In this document: in pieces, positions 1 to 9,664 of the stretch | How the letters are laid out: each line of letters begins with the position of its first letter | How positions within the stretch are numbered: the first letter of the stretch is position 1 | DNA from: Lysobacteraceae bacterium SCN 69-320 | GTDB lineage: Bacteria; Pseudomonadota; Gammaproteobacteria; Xanthomonadales; Rhodanobacteraceae | DNA length: 64,000 nt | NCBI GenBank assembly: GCA_001725155.1 | Contig: MEFP01000012.1 | Span: 124,001-188,000 of the forward strand | Direction: 5' to 3' | Program-made: the position numbers and the translations under genes | Notes under the pieces: model-generated | The model's input: only the letters and a program-made list of their open reading frames with translations | Told to the model about the DNA's origin: nothing | Databases searched by the model: none

Positions 1-68
1 AATTCTTGACGATTGGGAAGCGGGCGCGTCCGTTGCGCTGCTGCGCCGCGGACGCGCCCGCTCGCCGG

Positions 69-3000
69 TCAGTTCACGACGTCGGCCGGCAACTGGATCA
101 TGTAGGCGTCGACATCGGTGTCGCTGCCGCTGCTCCAGTTGGAGTTGAACAGCAGGCGCGTGAAGTCGCGGTTCGGCGCCGCATGCGGTTCGGTCCAGTA
201 GCCGTTGCGGCCGCTGCGGTGTGCGGCGATCTCGTACACCTTCGGGCTCGGCGACAGCTCCAGCGCGAACATCTTTTCCTCGAACCAGGGCAGGGTGCCG
301 TCGCGCGACGGCGAGCCGGCATACGCGCCGACCAGCACCCAGCCCGGCTTGTCGTACGCCTTGCCGGAGAAGTGCATCGCGCTGGCTGCGCCGTTGACAT
401 AGGTCGGGAACAGGTTCGTGCGCACACCGGTGTCGATGTCGACCATGAACACGGTGCCGTCGCCGCTGCCGTAGTCGATCGACACGAAAATGTCGTGGCC
501 GTCCTTGCCGATCGCGATGTCGGAATGCTCGGTGGTCGTATGCAGCTGCTTGACCTGCGAGAAGTCCGGCGAATAGGCGAACACGCCCTCGAAGCCCGAG
601 GACACGATCCAGCGGCCCGACGGACTCATGCTGATGTGGTCCGGACGCACGGTCACGTTCCTGCTGCCGACCAGGCGATTCTGCTGCAGATCCCAGACGA
701 TGAATCCGAGGATCTTGAAGTTCGCATCCTCGACCTGGAAGCCCCAGTAGCGTGCGTCACGCGACGGCGAGCCTTCGGACTTGGTCCAGACGTGAGCGGC
801 GTTGCTCCACGGCAGCTTGCCGGTGAAGTCGGCCACGACGGTGGAGGTGTTCGTCGTGATGTTCAGCGCGCTGAGCTTCATGCCGCCGTTGGTCGGCAGG
901 TAGTACAGCGTGTTCGGATCGGTCGGATGCCACTGCGGTTCGGCATCGCCCGACAGGCCGTTGAGCTGCACGAGCTTCTGCAGGGTGTTCGCGTCGTACA
1001 GATACCAGGCGCCGTTGCCGGTGTTGATGAAAAAGCGCGTGCTGTCGGCATTGAACGGCTGGCGGCGCGAATAGTCGTTGCGGGCGAAACTCGTGACGCC
1101 GTCGGCCGTGTGGTCGGTCGCACGCACGAGGCAGGTGCCGAACGTCGCTTCGCGCGTCACGGCGCCCTTGGCCGGCTTGGGCGCGGTCGGAATGCCCAGG
1201 GTCAGGCGACCTTCGGCGAGGCTGAAGCCCGGTGCATAGAAGTTCGCGCAGGGGCCGTTGATCGTCGTGACCGGCGGCGGTGGCGGCGTCACGACCGCCG
1301 TCACGGTGACCGGCTTGCTGACGCTGCGGCTGGTGCCGGCGTTGTCGGTCACGCTCAGGGTCGCGGTGTAGCTGCCGGCCGCGGCATAGGTATGCGTCGG
1401 GCTGGTCGCAGTCGACTGGATGTTGTCGCCGAAGTTCCAGCGGCGCGCGACGATGCTGCCGTCGCTGTCGCTGGACGCGTCGGTGAAGCTGACGGTCAGT
1501 CCGTTGCTGCTCAGGCTGAAGTCGGCGACCGGCGGCGTGTTGGCCGGCGGCGGCGCTGCGCTGACGCTGACCGTCTGCGCGACCGTCGCGGCGGCACCGG
1601 CATTGTCGGTCACGGTCAGCGTCACGACATAGCTGCCCGCGCTCGCATAGCTGTGGCTGGCGGTGGCGCCGGTCGCGCTGCTGCCGTCGCCGAAGTTCCA
1701 GCTGCGTGCGCTGATGGTGCCGTCCGCATCGGTCGAGGTATCGGTGAAGGCGGCAGTCAGCGCGCTGGTGCTCGTGGTGAAGCTGGCCCGCGGCGCCGCA
1801 TTCGCCGGCGGCGGTGGCGTCGTCGTGCCCGAGCCGCCGAGCGCCGTGGCCGGCAGGCCGATCAGATAGGCATCGAGCGCGGCATCGCTGCTGCCGCCCC
1901 AGTTGGAACTGAACAGGATGCGCGAGAAATCCCGGCTGACCGCCGCATGCGGCTCGGACCAGTAGCCGTTGGACTTGCTGCGATGGAACGCGATCGGATA
2001 GATGCGCGGCTGCGCCTTGAGCTCCAGTGCGAAGATCTGGTCGAGATACCAGGGCCGGCTGCCGTCGCGCGATGCGCTGCCGGCATAGGTCGACACGAGC
2101 ACCCAGCCGGGCCTGGCGTAGGCCTTGCCCGAGACGTGCAGCGCCGTGTAGCTGCCGTTGATGTAGGTCGGGAACAGGTCGGTGCGCACGCCCGTGTCGA
2201 TGTCGACCATGAACACGCTGCCGTTGCCGCTCTGGTAGTCGATCGACACGTAGACGTCGTGGCCGTCGGCGCCGACGGCGATGTCGGAATGTTCGGTGGC
2301 CTTGTGCAGCTGCTTCTTCGTCCTGAAGTCGGGCGACCAGGCATAGGTGCCGTCGCTGCCCGAGGCGACGAACCAGCGGCCCGAAGGGCTCATGCTGACG
2401 TGGTCGGGCCGTGTGCTCATGGCCTTGCTGCCGACCAGGCGGTTGTTCTGCAGATCCCAGACGATGTAGCCGAGGATCTTGAAGTTCGCGTCCTCGACCT
2501 GGAAGCCCCAGTAGCGCCCGTCGCGCGAGGGCGAACCTTCGGACTTGGTCCAGACGTGGGCCGCCCTGCTCCAGGGCAGCTTGCCGGCGAAGTCGGCGAC
2601 GACGGCCGAGGTGTTGCTCGCGACGTTCAGCGCATAGAGCTTGGTGCCGCCGTTGCCCGGCACGTAGTACAGCGTGTTCGGATCGGTCGGATGCCACTGC
2701 GGTTCGGCGTCGCCGGACAGGCCGTTGAGGCGCGCGAGCTTCTTCAGGCTGCCCGCATCGTAGAGGTACCAGGAGCCGTCGCCGGAGTTGACGATGTAGC
2801 GGCTGTTGTTCGCGTTGAACGGCTGGCGGCGCGAATAGTCGTTGACCGCAAAGCCGCTGACGCCGTCGGCGACGTGGTCGGTCGCGCGCACCAGGCAGGT
2901 GCGCTGGGTCGGTTCGGTGACGGTGGCGCCGCGCGCCGGCAGCGCGAGCGCGGGGGGCGGCGTAGTGATGGTGGCCGGACTCAGCGAGAAGCCGGACGGG

Positions 3001-3122
3001 TAGAACGTGTCACAGGGCGCGGCGGCGACACCGGCCGCCGCGCCGAGCAACGACAGCGCGAGCGCGCCTTTGAGCAGTCGTGGAAAAACAGTCGGAAATT
3101 TCATCAGGGGTACTCGGGACAA
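69..3122 (-). CDS. Secreted protein with two propeller-like modules flanking two PKD domains
   Basis: 1017-aa ORF with signal peptide (ALALSLLGAAAGVAAA). Two internally homologous ~400-aa modules ('CLVRATDH..DGV..F..NDYSRRQPFNA', 'AHVWTKSEGSPSRD') separated by two PKD repeats ('WNFGDGSSATGATASHSYASAGSYVVTLTVTDNAG'). Confidence 0.85.
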   Translation of the reverse strand: MSRVPLMKFPTVFPRLLKGALALSLLGAAAGVAAAPCDTFYPSGFSLSPATITTPPPALALPARGATVTEPTQRTCLVRATDHVADGVSGFAVNDYSRRQPFNANNSRYIVNSGDGSWYLYDAGSLKKLARLNGLSGDAEPQWHPTDPNTLYYVPGNGGTKLYALNVASNTSAVVADFAGKLPWSRAAHVWTKSEGSPSRDGRYWGFQVEDANFKILGYIVWDLQNNRLVGSKAMSTRPDHVSMSPSGRWFVASGSDGTYAWSPDFRTKKQLHKATEHSDIAVGADGHDVYVSIDYQSGNGSVFMVDIDTGVRTDLFPTYINGSYTALHVSGKAYARPGWVLVSTYAGSASRDGSRPWYLDQIFALELKAQPRIYPIAFHRSKSNGYWSEPHAAVSRDFSRILFSSNWGGSSDAALDAYLIGLPATALGGSGTTTPPPPANAAPRASFTTSTSALTAAFTDTSTDADGTISARSWNFGDGSSATGATASHSYASAGSYVVTLTVTDNAGAAATVAQTVSVSAAPPPANTPPVADFSLSSNGLTVSFTDASSDSDGSIVARRWNFGDNIQSTATSPTHTYAAAGSYTATLSVTDNAGTSRSVSKPVTVTAVVTPPPPPVTTINGPCANFYAPGFSLAEGRLTLGIPTAPKPAKGAVTREATFGTCLVRATDHTADGVTSFARNDYSRRQPFNADSTRFFINTGNGAWYLYDANTLQKLVQLNGLSGDAEPQWHPTDPNTLYYLPTNGGMKLSALNITTNTSTVVADFTGKLPWSNAAHVWTKSEGSPSRDARYWGFQVEDANFKILGFIVWDLQQNRLVGSRNVTVRPDHISMSPSGRWIVSSGFEGVFAYSPDFSQVKQLHTTTEHSDIAIGKDGHDIFVSIDYGSGDGTVFMVDIDTGVRTNLFPTYVNGAASAMHFSGKAYDKPGWVLVGAYAGSPSRDGTLPWFEEKMFALELSPSPKVYEIAAHRSGRNGYWTEPHAAPNRDFTRLLFNSNWSSGSDTDVDAYMIQLPADVVN

Positions 3123-3188
3123 GGGCGAAAGACTGGCGGATCTCCTTATCCGTACAGCGGCATCCTGGTACTTCCACCAGGGATCAAG

Positions 3189-3209
3189 CCCTCCCCTTCA
3201 AGGGGAGGG
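3189..3209. terminator. Perfect 10-bp inverted repeat with 1-nt spacer (ccctcccctt-c-aaggggaggg); REP-like element or terminator
   Basis: Read directly in the gap between two co-oriented minus-strand genes; flanked by G-rich 'tatgggtggggatggggtt'. Confidence 0.6.
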
Positions 3210-3309
3210 TATGGGTGGGGATGGGGTTGCACCGCCTTGCGAGCAGGCGTGGCATCGTCACGGCAAAGGCAAAGCAGGCGCCGTCCTCCGCAGGGAGGAC
3301 GGCAAACGG

Positions 3310-4623
3310 TCAGCGCAGCGCGCCGGCAGGCAGCTGGATCATGTAGGCGTCGACGTCGGTGTCGCTGCCGCTGCTCCAGTTGGAATTGAACAGCAGGCGC
3401 GTGAAGTCGCGGTTCGGCGCCGAATGCGGTTCGGTCCAGTAGCCGTTGCGGCCGCTGCGATGCGCGGCGATCTGGTACACCTTCGGATTCGCCGCGAGCT
3501 CCAGCGCGAACACTTTTTCCTCGAACCAGGGCACGGTGCCGTTGCTCGACGGCGAGCCCGCATAGGCTCCGAGCAGTACCCAACCCGGCTTGTCGTAGGC
3601 CTTGCCGGAGAAGTGCAGCGCCGTGGCCGCGCCGCTGACGTAGGTCGGGAACAGGTTCGTGCGCACGCCGGTGTCGATGTCGACCATGAACACGCTGCCG
3701 TCGCCGCTGCCGTAGTCGATCGACACGAACACGTCGTGGCCGTCCTTGCCGATCGCGATGTCGGAATGCTCGGTGGTCGTGTGCAGCTGCTTGACCTGCG
3801 AGAAATCCGGCGAATAGGCGAACACGCCTTCGAAACCCGAGGACACGATCCAGCGGCCCGAGGGGCTCATGCTGATGTGATCGGGGCGCACGCTGATCGC
3901 CTTGCTGCCGACGAGGCGGTTCTGCTGCAGATCCCAGACGACGAATCCGAGGATCTTGTAGTTCACGTCTTCTACCTGGAAGCCCCAGTAGCGCGCATCG
4001 CGCGAGGGCGAGCCTTCGGACTTGGTCCAGACGTGCGCCGCGTTGCTCCACGGCAGCTTGCCGGTGAAATCCGCGGCGACGGTGGAGGTATTCGAGGCAA
4101 CGTTCAGCGCATACAGCTTCAGGCCGCCGTTGGTCGGCAGGTAGTACAGCGTGTTCGGGTCGGTCGGATGCCACTGCGGCTCGGCGTCACCGGACAGGCC
4201 GTTGAGCTGCTTGAGCTTCTGCAAGGTATTCGCGTCGTAGAGGTACCAGGCGCCGTTGCCGCTGTTGATGAAAAAGCGCGTGCTGTCGGCATTGAACGGC
4301 TGGCGGCGCGAATAGTCGTTGCGGGCGAAGCTCGTGACGCCGTCGGCCGCATGGTCGGTCGCACGCACGAGGCAGGTGCCGTAGGTCGCCTCGCGGGTCA
4401 CCGCGCCTTTGGCCGGCTTGCTTGCGGTCGGAATGGCCAAGGGCGCACGGCCTTCGGCGAGGCTGAAGTTCGGCGCATAGAAGCCGGCGCAGGGGCCGGA
4501 TGCGGGAAGAGTCGAATTTTCAAAATTTCCCTTAAAAACCGAATCCTGTGCTGACGCGGAGTGTGCTCCAAAGATTGCAAAAAAAGACAAAAAAATACGT
4601 GCAGTCCGATAAAGAACTTTCAT
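3310..4623 (-). CDS. Secreted single-module propeller-like protein, paralogue of both modules of the preceding gene
   Basis: Start ATG at 4623 gives signal peptide MKVLYRTARIFLSFFAIFGAHSASA. The rest is nearly identical to the C-terminal half of 69..3122. Confidence 0.8.
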   Translation of the reverse strand: MKVLYRTARIFLSFFAIFGAHSASAQDSVFKGNFENSTLPASGPCAGFYAPNFSLAEGRAPLAIPTASKPAKGAVTREATYGTCLVRATDHAADGVTSFARNDYSRRQPFNADSTRFFINSGNGAWYLYDANTLQKLKQLNGLSGDAEPQWHPTDPNTLYYLPTNGGLKLYALNVASNTSTVAADFTGKLPWSNAAHVWTKSEGSPSRDARYWGFQVEDVNYKILGFVVWDLQQNRLVGSKAISVRPDHISMSPSGRWIVSSGFEGVFAYSPDFSQVKQLHTTTEHSDIAIGKDGHDVFVSIDYGSGDGSVFMVDIDTGVRTNLFPTYVSGAATALHFSGKAYDKPGWVLLGAYAGSPSSNGTVPWFEEKVFALELAANPKVYQIAAHRSGRNGYWTEPHSAPNRDFTRLLFNSNWSSGSDTDVDAYMIQLPAGALR

Positions 4624-4718
4624 CGACGAATTCCAGGGGGCTGAGCGAAAAGCGGGGTCCACGGTAAGGACCCGTTCCTTCAGAAGTCGTTACGAAAGTC
4701 TCAATTCCTTGGAGTCGA

Positions 4719-4734
4719 GTGACGAATTCGTCAC
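4719..4734. promoter_or_regulatory. 16-bp perfect palindrome gtgacgaattcgtcac, possible operator
   Basis: Located ~95 nt upstream of the start at 4623 (minus strand), in a locally AT-rich intergenic stretch. Confidence 0.4.
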
Positions 4735-4899
4735 ACTTTGGTCGAACGGTTCGCTAAATGTATGGACAAAATAACCAGGAGAATATATCGGCCATCAGAA
4801 CTGTCAGACTAAAGTCGATTACAAATTTCAAGCGAATCTAGGACGACAAATTTCCGGCGCGGCGCGCCGGCACCACGCGTCCGTCGTCGGGATGAAGGC

Positions 4900-6456
4900 T
4901 CAGATCGTGGCGTGGCGGCGGCGCTGCAGCGCCGCCCAGGCTTCGCGCAGTTCGACCTGGCCGAGGCGCCAGGCGAGCCAGCCGGACAGCGCCAGCGCCG
5001 GCAGCGCGCTCAAGCCGCAGGCCAGCGCCCAGAGCAGCGGACTGGCCGCACGCAGGGATTCGGGCACCAGCGCGAGACCGCCGGCGACGCCGGCGGCGAG
5101 CACTGCGCCGCAGAACACCAGGCGGGTGATTTCGGCGACGAATCCCGCCGGCCAGCGTCCGCCGATCAGGCGATGGACGGCCCAGGTCGAGAGCAGCGCC
5201 GACTGCAGCGACGACAGCACCGTGGACAGCGCGATGCCGGCCAGTCCGAGGCGCTGCGCCCAGAGCAGATTGAGGCCGATGCAACTGGCCACGCCGGCCA
5301 GGCCTATCGCGATCTGCGTCCACGGATGGATGGCCGCGTGCAGCGCGCGATAGCTGAAATACGCGTGCGCGCGCGTGACCACGGCCAGCGCGAGCAGGCT
5401 CATGGCCTGCACCGTCAGTTCGGTCGAGCGCGCATCGAAGCGGCCGTGTTCGAGCAGGAACACGACCATCGGCCGCGCGAGCAATGCCAGCAGCACGGTG
5501 CATGGAAGCGTCAGCAGCAGCAGGAAGCGCGCGCCCTGCGCATAGGTCAGCGCGGCGGCGGTCTTGTCCTCGGCGGCGAAGCCGCGCGCGAGCGCCGGGT
5601 AATAGCTCGTCAGCACGGCCTGGGCGAAGATTTCCACCGGCAGCAGGCCGAGCATCCAGGCATACGACAGCGCCGAGATCGAGCCGGCGTCGAGACTGGA
5701 CACGAAATACTGGTCGACCAGGCCGCTCAGCAGCGATCCGGCCGAGCCGACGAACAGCGGCAGCAAATGCGCCAGCGGCCCGCGCAGGTCCGGATGCTTG
5801 AGATCCCAGGCCGGCCGCAGGCTGCTGCGGATCAGATCGCGATTGCCGGCGACGAGCAGCGCAGCCTGGAAGAGAAACCCGATGACGACGCCGACGGTCA
5901 GCGCGCGCACGCCCCATTGCCGCGCGAAGCCCAGCGCGACGGCGATCACCGCGATATTGGTCACGATGCCCTCGAGGCTGGGCAGGGTGAAGCGCTCGCG
6001 CGCATAGCTCAGCGCCGACAGTAGCGAGGAGCCGACCAGCACGACCACGCAGGGCAGCAGCCAGCGCGTCAGCTCCACCGCCTGGACCTGCGTCGCCGCA
6101 TCGAGGCCCGGCGCCATGTGGGCGACGAGGAACGGTGCCCAGACATACATCAGCAGGCTGCAGAGGATGCCGGCGGCCAGGATCAGCGTGAACAGCGTGT
6201 TCGCGCCGCGCCAGGCCTGCGCGCCGTAGCGGCCGTTCAGGCCGGCGACGAAACGCGGTACGAAGGCCACGGTCAGGGTATTGGTCAGAAGGCTGGGCAG
6301 CAGCAGCGGCAGGGAATAGGCGACCCAGAATGCATCGAGCGCGCTGGATGTGCCGAACAGCGAGGCGACGATCAGGGTCTTGCCGATCGCGAGCACCTTG
6401 CCGCCGAAACTGAGGCCGGCGATCAGCAGCGCGGCGCGGCGCGGGCGCTGGTTCAC
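4900..6456 (-). CDS. MurJ/MviN-like lipid-linked oligosaccharide flippase (MOP superfamily)
   Basis: GTG start at 6456 overlaps the upstream stop (GTGA). Protein VNQRPRRAALLIAGLSFGGKVLAIGKTLIVASLFGTSSALDAFWVAYSLP..., many TM segments. Confidence 0.85.
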   Translation of the reverse strand: MNQRPRRAALLIAGLSFGGKVLAIGKTLIVASLFGTSSALDAFWVAYSLPLLLPSLLTNTLTVAFVPRFVAGLNGRYGAQAWRGANTLFTLILAAGILCSLLMYVWAPFLVAHMAPGLDAATQVQAVELTRWLLPCVVVLVGSSLLSALSYARERFTLPSLEGIVTNIAVIAVALGFARQWGVRALTVGVVIGFLFQAALLVAGNRDLIRSSLRPAWDLKHPDLRGPLAHLLPLFVGSAGSLLSGLVDQYFVSSLDAGSISALSYAWMLGLLPVEIFAQAVLTSYYPALARGFAAEDKTAAALTYAQGARFLLLLTLPCTVLLALLARPMVVFLLEHGRFDARSTELTVQAMSLLALAVVTRAHAYFSYRALHAAIHPWTQIAIGLAGVASCIGLNLLWAQRLGLAGIALSTVLSSLQSALLSTWAVHRLIGGRWPAGFVAEITRLVFCGAVLAAGVAGGLALVPESLRAASPLLWALACGLSALPALALSGWLAWRLGQVELREAWAALQRRRHATI

Positions 6457-7778
6457 GCGCGGCGCCCCGGCAGGATGCGCGCAGCCTGCGGAAAGCGCTG
6501 GGCCAGGGCCTGCGCCGGCACGCCCGGTTGCGTGGCGGCGGCCGGCGTCGCCGCCGTGGCGAGCTGGCGCAGATAGCGTTCGAGCAGGCCGCAGAGTATC
6601 CAGTAGTCGCCCATGACCGCGCCGTTGAGGAACGGGCTGCCGTAGAAATTGCCGCAGGCCATGCACACGGTGCAGACGGTGAAGCCGATCGCTAGCGCGC
6701 GCGCCTGCGCATCGTCGGGCGGCGCGGCGCGGCGCAGGCGGCCGGCGAGCCGGAACAGCGCGGCGATCACGAGCAGCAGCGCGGCCAGTCCCTGCAGGCC
6801 GGTCTCGGCCAGGGTCAGCACGTAGTAGTTGTGCGCGTCCTTGTTCTCGTAGCGCGAGTAGTCGCCGATGACCAGCGGGAAGCGGTTCAGGCCTATGCCG
6901 AACGGCTGGTCGCGCCACATCGCGAACGCGCCGTCCCAGATCTCCCAGCGGCTGGACGTGCTCTCGTCGACCTGTTCGCCGCCGGCGGCGTCGCGCTGCT
7001 GCGTCTCCTGCACGCGCTGGGTGACGGTGTCGGGCAGGTAGGCGGTCATCGACAACAGGGCGAAGCCGAGCACGACCGCGAGCACGAGGTTGCGCCGCAG
7101 CAGCAACAGGCCCAGGCCGAGCAGCGCGATGAAATAGCTCTGCCGCGAATAGGTCACGAGGATCGCGAAGCCGATCACCGCGGCACCGGCGAGCGCGGCG
7201 CCGCGCCAGAGCCAGCGGCCGCGGAAGAACAGCGCCACGGCGATGAACAGCGGCAAGAACATCGCGTAGTAGACACCGGCGCGATTGGCGTCGCGGTAGT
7301 CCCGGCCGAACGGACCTGCGGCCCGATGGTTCTCGGCGAAGCTGCTGAAACCGTAGTCGAGTCCCTGGCGCATCGCCTGCAGGCCGGCGACGAAGGCCAC
7401 GACCATCACGAGGATGATCAGCTGCCGCGTGCCGGCGCGGTCCTGCCGGCAATGCAGATACATGAAATACAGCAGCGGATAGAACAGCGCGTTCTTGTAG
7501 TACGTGATGTCGCCGACGAGATCGCGCGGCATGCGCATCTGGGCGATCACCAGCGCGAGGGTCAGCGCGAAGAAATAGCCCAGCAGCGGCCAGCGCAGCA
7601 GGCCCGGCTGCGCCGGCGGTCCGTCGACCTCGCCGCGCGCGGTGAACGGCAGCGCCAGCAGGGTCGCGAAGAACAGCAGGTTGGAGACGTTGACCGCGGG
7701 GATGTGCGTGTCGAGCGGGAAATGGATCTGATAGACCGTGTAGACGATCTGCAGGTACAGGAGCAGGCGCAGGACCAT
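6453..7778 (-). CDS. O-antigen ligase/polymerase family protein
   Basis: Polytopic membrane protein with Wzy_C-like 'GIGLNRFPLVIGDYSRYENKDAHNYYVLTLAETGLQG'. Confidence 0.85.
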   Translation of the reverse strand: MVLRLLLYLQIVYTVYQIHFPLDTHIPAVNVSNLLFFATLLALPFTARGEVDGPPAQPGLLRWPLLGYFFALTLALVIAQMRMPRDLVGDITYYKNALFYPLLYFMYLHCRQDRAGTRQLIILVMVVAFVAGLQAMRQGLDYGFSSFAENHRAAGPFGRDYRDANRAGVYYAMFLPLFIAVALFFRGRWLWRGAALAGAAVIGFAILVTYSRQSYFIALLGLGLLLLRRNLVLAVVLGFALLSMTAYLPDTVTQRVQETQQRDAAGGEQVDESTSSRWEIWDGAFAMWRDQPFGIGLNRFPLVIGDYSRYENKDAHNYYVLTLAETGLQGLAALLLVIAALFRLAGRLRRAAPPDDAQARALAIGFTVCTVCMACGNFYGSPFLNGAVMGDYWILCGLLERYLRQLATAATPAAATQPGVPAQALAQRFPQAARILPGRRA

Positions 7779-7782
7779 GGCC

Positions 7783-9663
7783 TCACGCCGCCGCTGCGAC
7801 CGCAGTGTCGAGATAGTGGCGCGCCCAGGATTCCAGGCACAGGATCAGCCACAGCACCTCGCCGTGATCGGCGCGGCCGGCGACGTGCTCGGCGAGCAGC
7901 GCGCGCGCAGTATCGGCGCGCAGCAGGCCGCGTTCGCGGAACGCGCGGCTGTCGAAGTTGTCGGCGGCGAGCGCGCGCAGCGGCCCGCGGAACCACTGGG
8001 CGAGCGGAATCGCGAAACCCTGCTTGCGCTTGGCCAGCACCGCCGGCGGCAGCCAGCGCGCGGCGACCTTGCGCAGCAGGTATTTGCCGTGGCCGTCGCG
8101 TACGCGCAGATCCGCCGGCAGGCGCGCGGCGAATTCGATCAGGCGGTGATCCAGCAGCGGCGCGCGGCCTTCCAGCGAATGCGCCATGGCCATGCGGTCG
8201 AGCTTGACCAGGATGTCGTCGGGCAGATAGCTCGCCAGATCGATCGCCACGATGCGGTCCAGCGTGTTCAGGCCTGCGGCACCGCGCGCCGGTGCGGCGA
8301 GCCCGCGGTAATGATCGGCGGGCGTGCCCGCCGCTGCTTCGCCGGTCAGCGCCGCGGCGAGGTCGGCGCGGGTCAGGGCGACCCCGCTGAGATAGTTGTC
8401 CGGAAACGGCTGGCGCAGGCGCTCGCCGATGCGCTGCCAGCGATGGCCGTAGCGCTGCGGCAGCATCTGTCCGGCCAGGCCGGCGGCCAGTGCCGCGGCC
8501 GGCCGCAGCGCGCCGAGCTGCTGCAGGCGCAGATAGCGCAGATAGCGGTCGTAGCCGGCGAACGCTTCGTCACCGCCGTCGCCGGTCAGCACCATCGTGA
8601 CGTGGCGGCGGGCGAGCTGCGCGACGAAGAAGGTCGGCAGCGCCGAGGCGTCGGCGAACGGTTCGTCGAGATGCCAGACCAGCTGCTCCAGGCAGGCCAC
8701 GGCGTCGGGCACGACGATTTCCTCGTGGTGCTCGGTGCCAAAGCATTCAGCGACGCGGCGCGCGTCGGCGAGTTCGCTGTAGGCGTCCTCGCGGAAGCCG
8801 ATGCTGAACGTGCGCACCGGCCGGTCGAGGTGCCTGGCCATCAGCGCGACGACGACGCTCGAATCCATGCCGCCGCTCAGGAACGCGCCGAACGGCACGT
8901 CGGAAACGAGGCGGCTGGCGACGGCCTGGTCCAGCAACCCGGCCAGTTCCTCGGCCGCGTCGTCCTCGCTCAGGGTCAGCTTCGGCTCGAACGCGACCTG
9001 CCAGTAGCGCACGATCTCGCTGCGTCCGTCCGCATAGCGCAGGTAATGGCCCGGCGGCAGCTTGCGCACGCCGCGGAAGATGCAGGCCGGATTCGGCACG
9101 TAGCCGAAACAGACATAGGCCTGGATCGCTTCGGTGTCGAGTTCGCGGCGGAAGCCCGGTACGCCGGCCAGCGCCTTGAGCTCGCTCGCGAAGATCAGGC
9201 GCTTCGCGTCCTGCGCATAGAACAGCGGCTTTTCGCCGAGGCGGTCGCGCGCCAGCAGCAAGGTGCCGGCGGCGCTGTCCCACAGCGCGATCGCGAACAT
9301 GCCGTTCAGATGCGCGAAGCAGGCTTCGCCCCAGTGCCGGTAGGCGTGCAGCACGACTTCCGAATCCGAGCGCGTGCGGAACACCTGGCCCAGCGCCTCG
9401 AGCGTGCGGCGCAGCTCGCGGAAATTGTAGATCTCGCCGTTGAACACCAGGCTGACGCGGCCGTCGTCGCTGTGCAGGGGCTGGTGGCCGCCGGCCACGT
9501 CGATGATGGCCAGGCGGCGCATGCCCAGCAGCGCACGGCGGTCGCGCCAGACCCCGTCGTCGTCCGGACCGCGGTGACGGATCGCCGCGTTCATCGCGTG
9601 CGCGACCGCTTCGGCGGGTGCTTCGCAACCCGGTGCAGCGACGATGCCGACGATGCCGCACAT
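7783..9663 (-). CDS. Asparagine-synthetase-like amidotransferase (XrtA/PEP-CTERM-associated type)
   Basis: ATG at 9663 gives MCGIVGIV (class II glutamine amidotransferase Cys2). Contains 'RHRGPDDDG', 'FNGEIYNFRELR', 'SGGMDSSVVVALMA'. Confidence 0.9.
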   Translation of the reverse strand: MCGIVGIVAAPGCEAPAEAVAHAMNAAIRHRGPDDDGVWRDRRALLGMRRLAIIDVAGGHQPLHSDDGRVSLVFNGEIYNFRELRRTLEALGQVFRTRSDSEVVLHAYRHWGEACFAHLNGMFAIALWDSAAGTLLLARDRLGEKPLFYAQDAKRLIFASELKALAGVPGFRRELDTEAIQAYVCFGYVPNPACIFRGVRKLPPGHYLRYADGRSEIVRYWQVAFEPKLTLSEDDAAEELAGLLDQAVASRLVSDVPFGAFLSGGMDSSVVVALMARHLDRPVRTFSIGFREDAYSELADARRVAECFGTEHHEEIVVPDAVACLEQLVWHLDEPFADASALPTFFVAQLARRHVTMVLTGDGGDEAFAGYDRYLRYLRLQQLGALRPAAALAAGLAGQMLPQRYGHRWQRIGERLRQPFPDNYLSGVALTRADLAAALTGEAAAGTPADHYRGLAAPARGAAGLNTLDRIVAIDLASYLPDDILVKLDRMAMAHSLEGRAPLLDHRLIEFAARLPADLRVRDGHGKYLLRKVAARWLPPAVLAKRKQGFAIPLAQWFRGPLRALAADNFDSRAFRERGLLRADTARALLAEHVAGRADHGEVLWLILCLESWARHYLDTAVAAAA

Positions 9664-9664
9664 G

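Noticed and set aside
6-3389. 1127-aa plus-strand ORF
   Set aside because: Antisense to the well-supported PKD/propeller gene; Arg/Ala/Gly/Val-rich translation typical of high-GC antisense frames.
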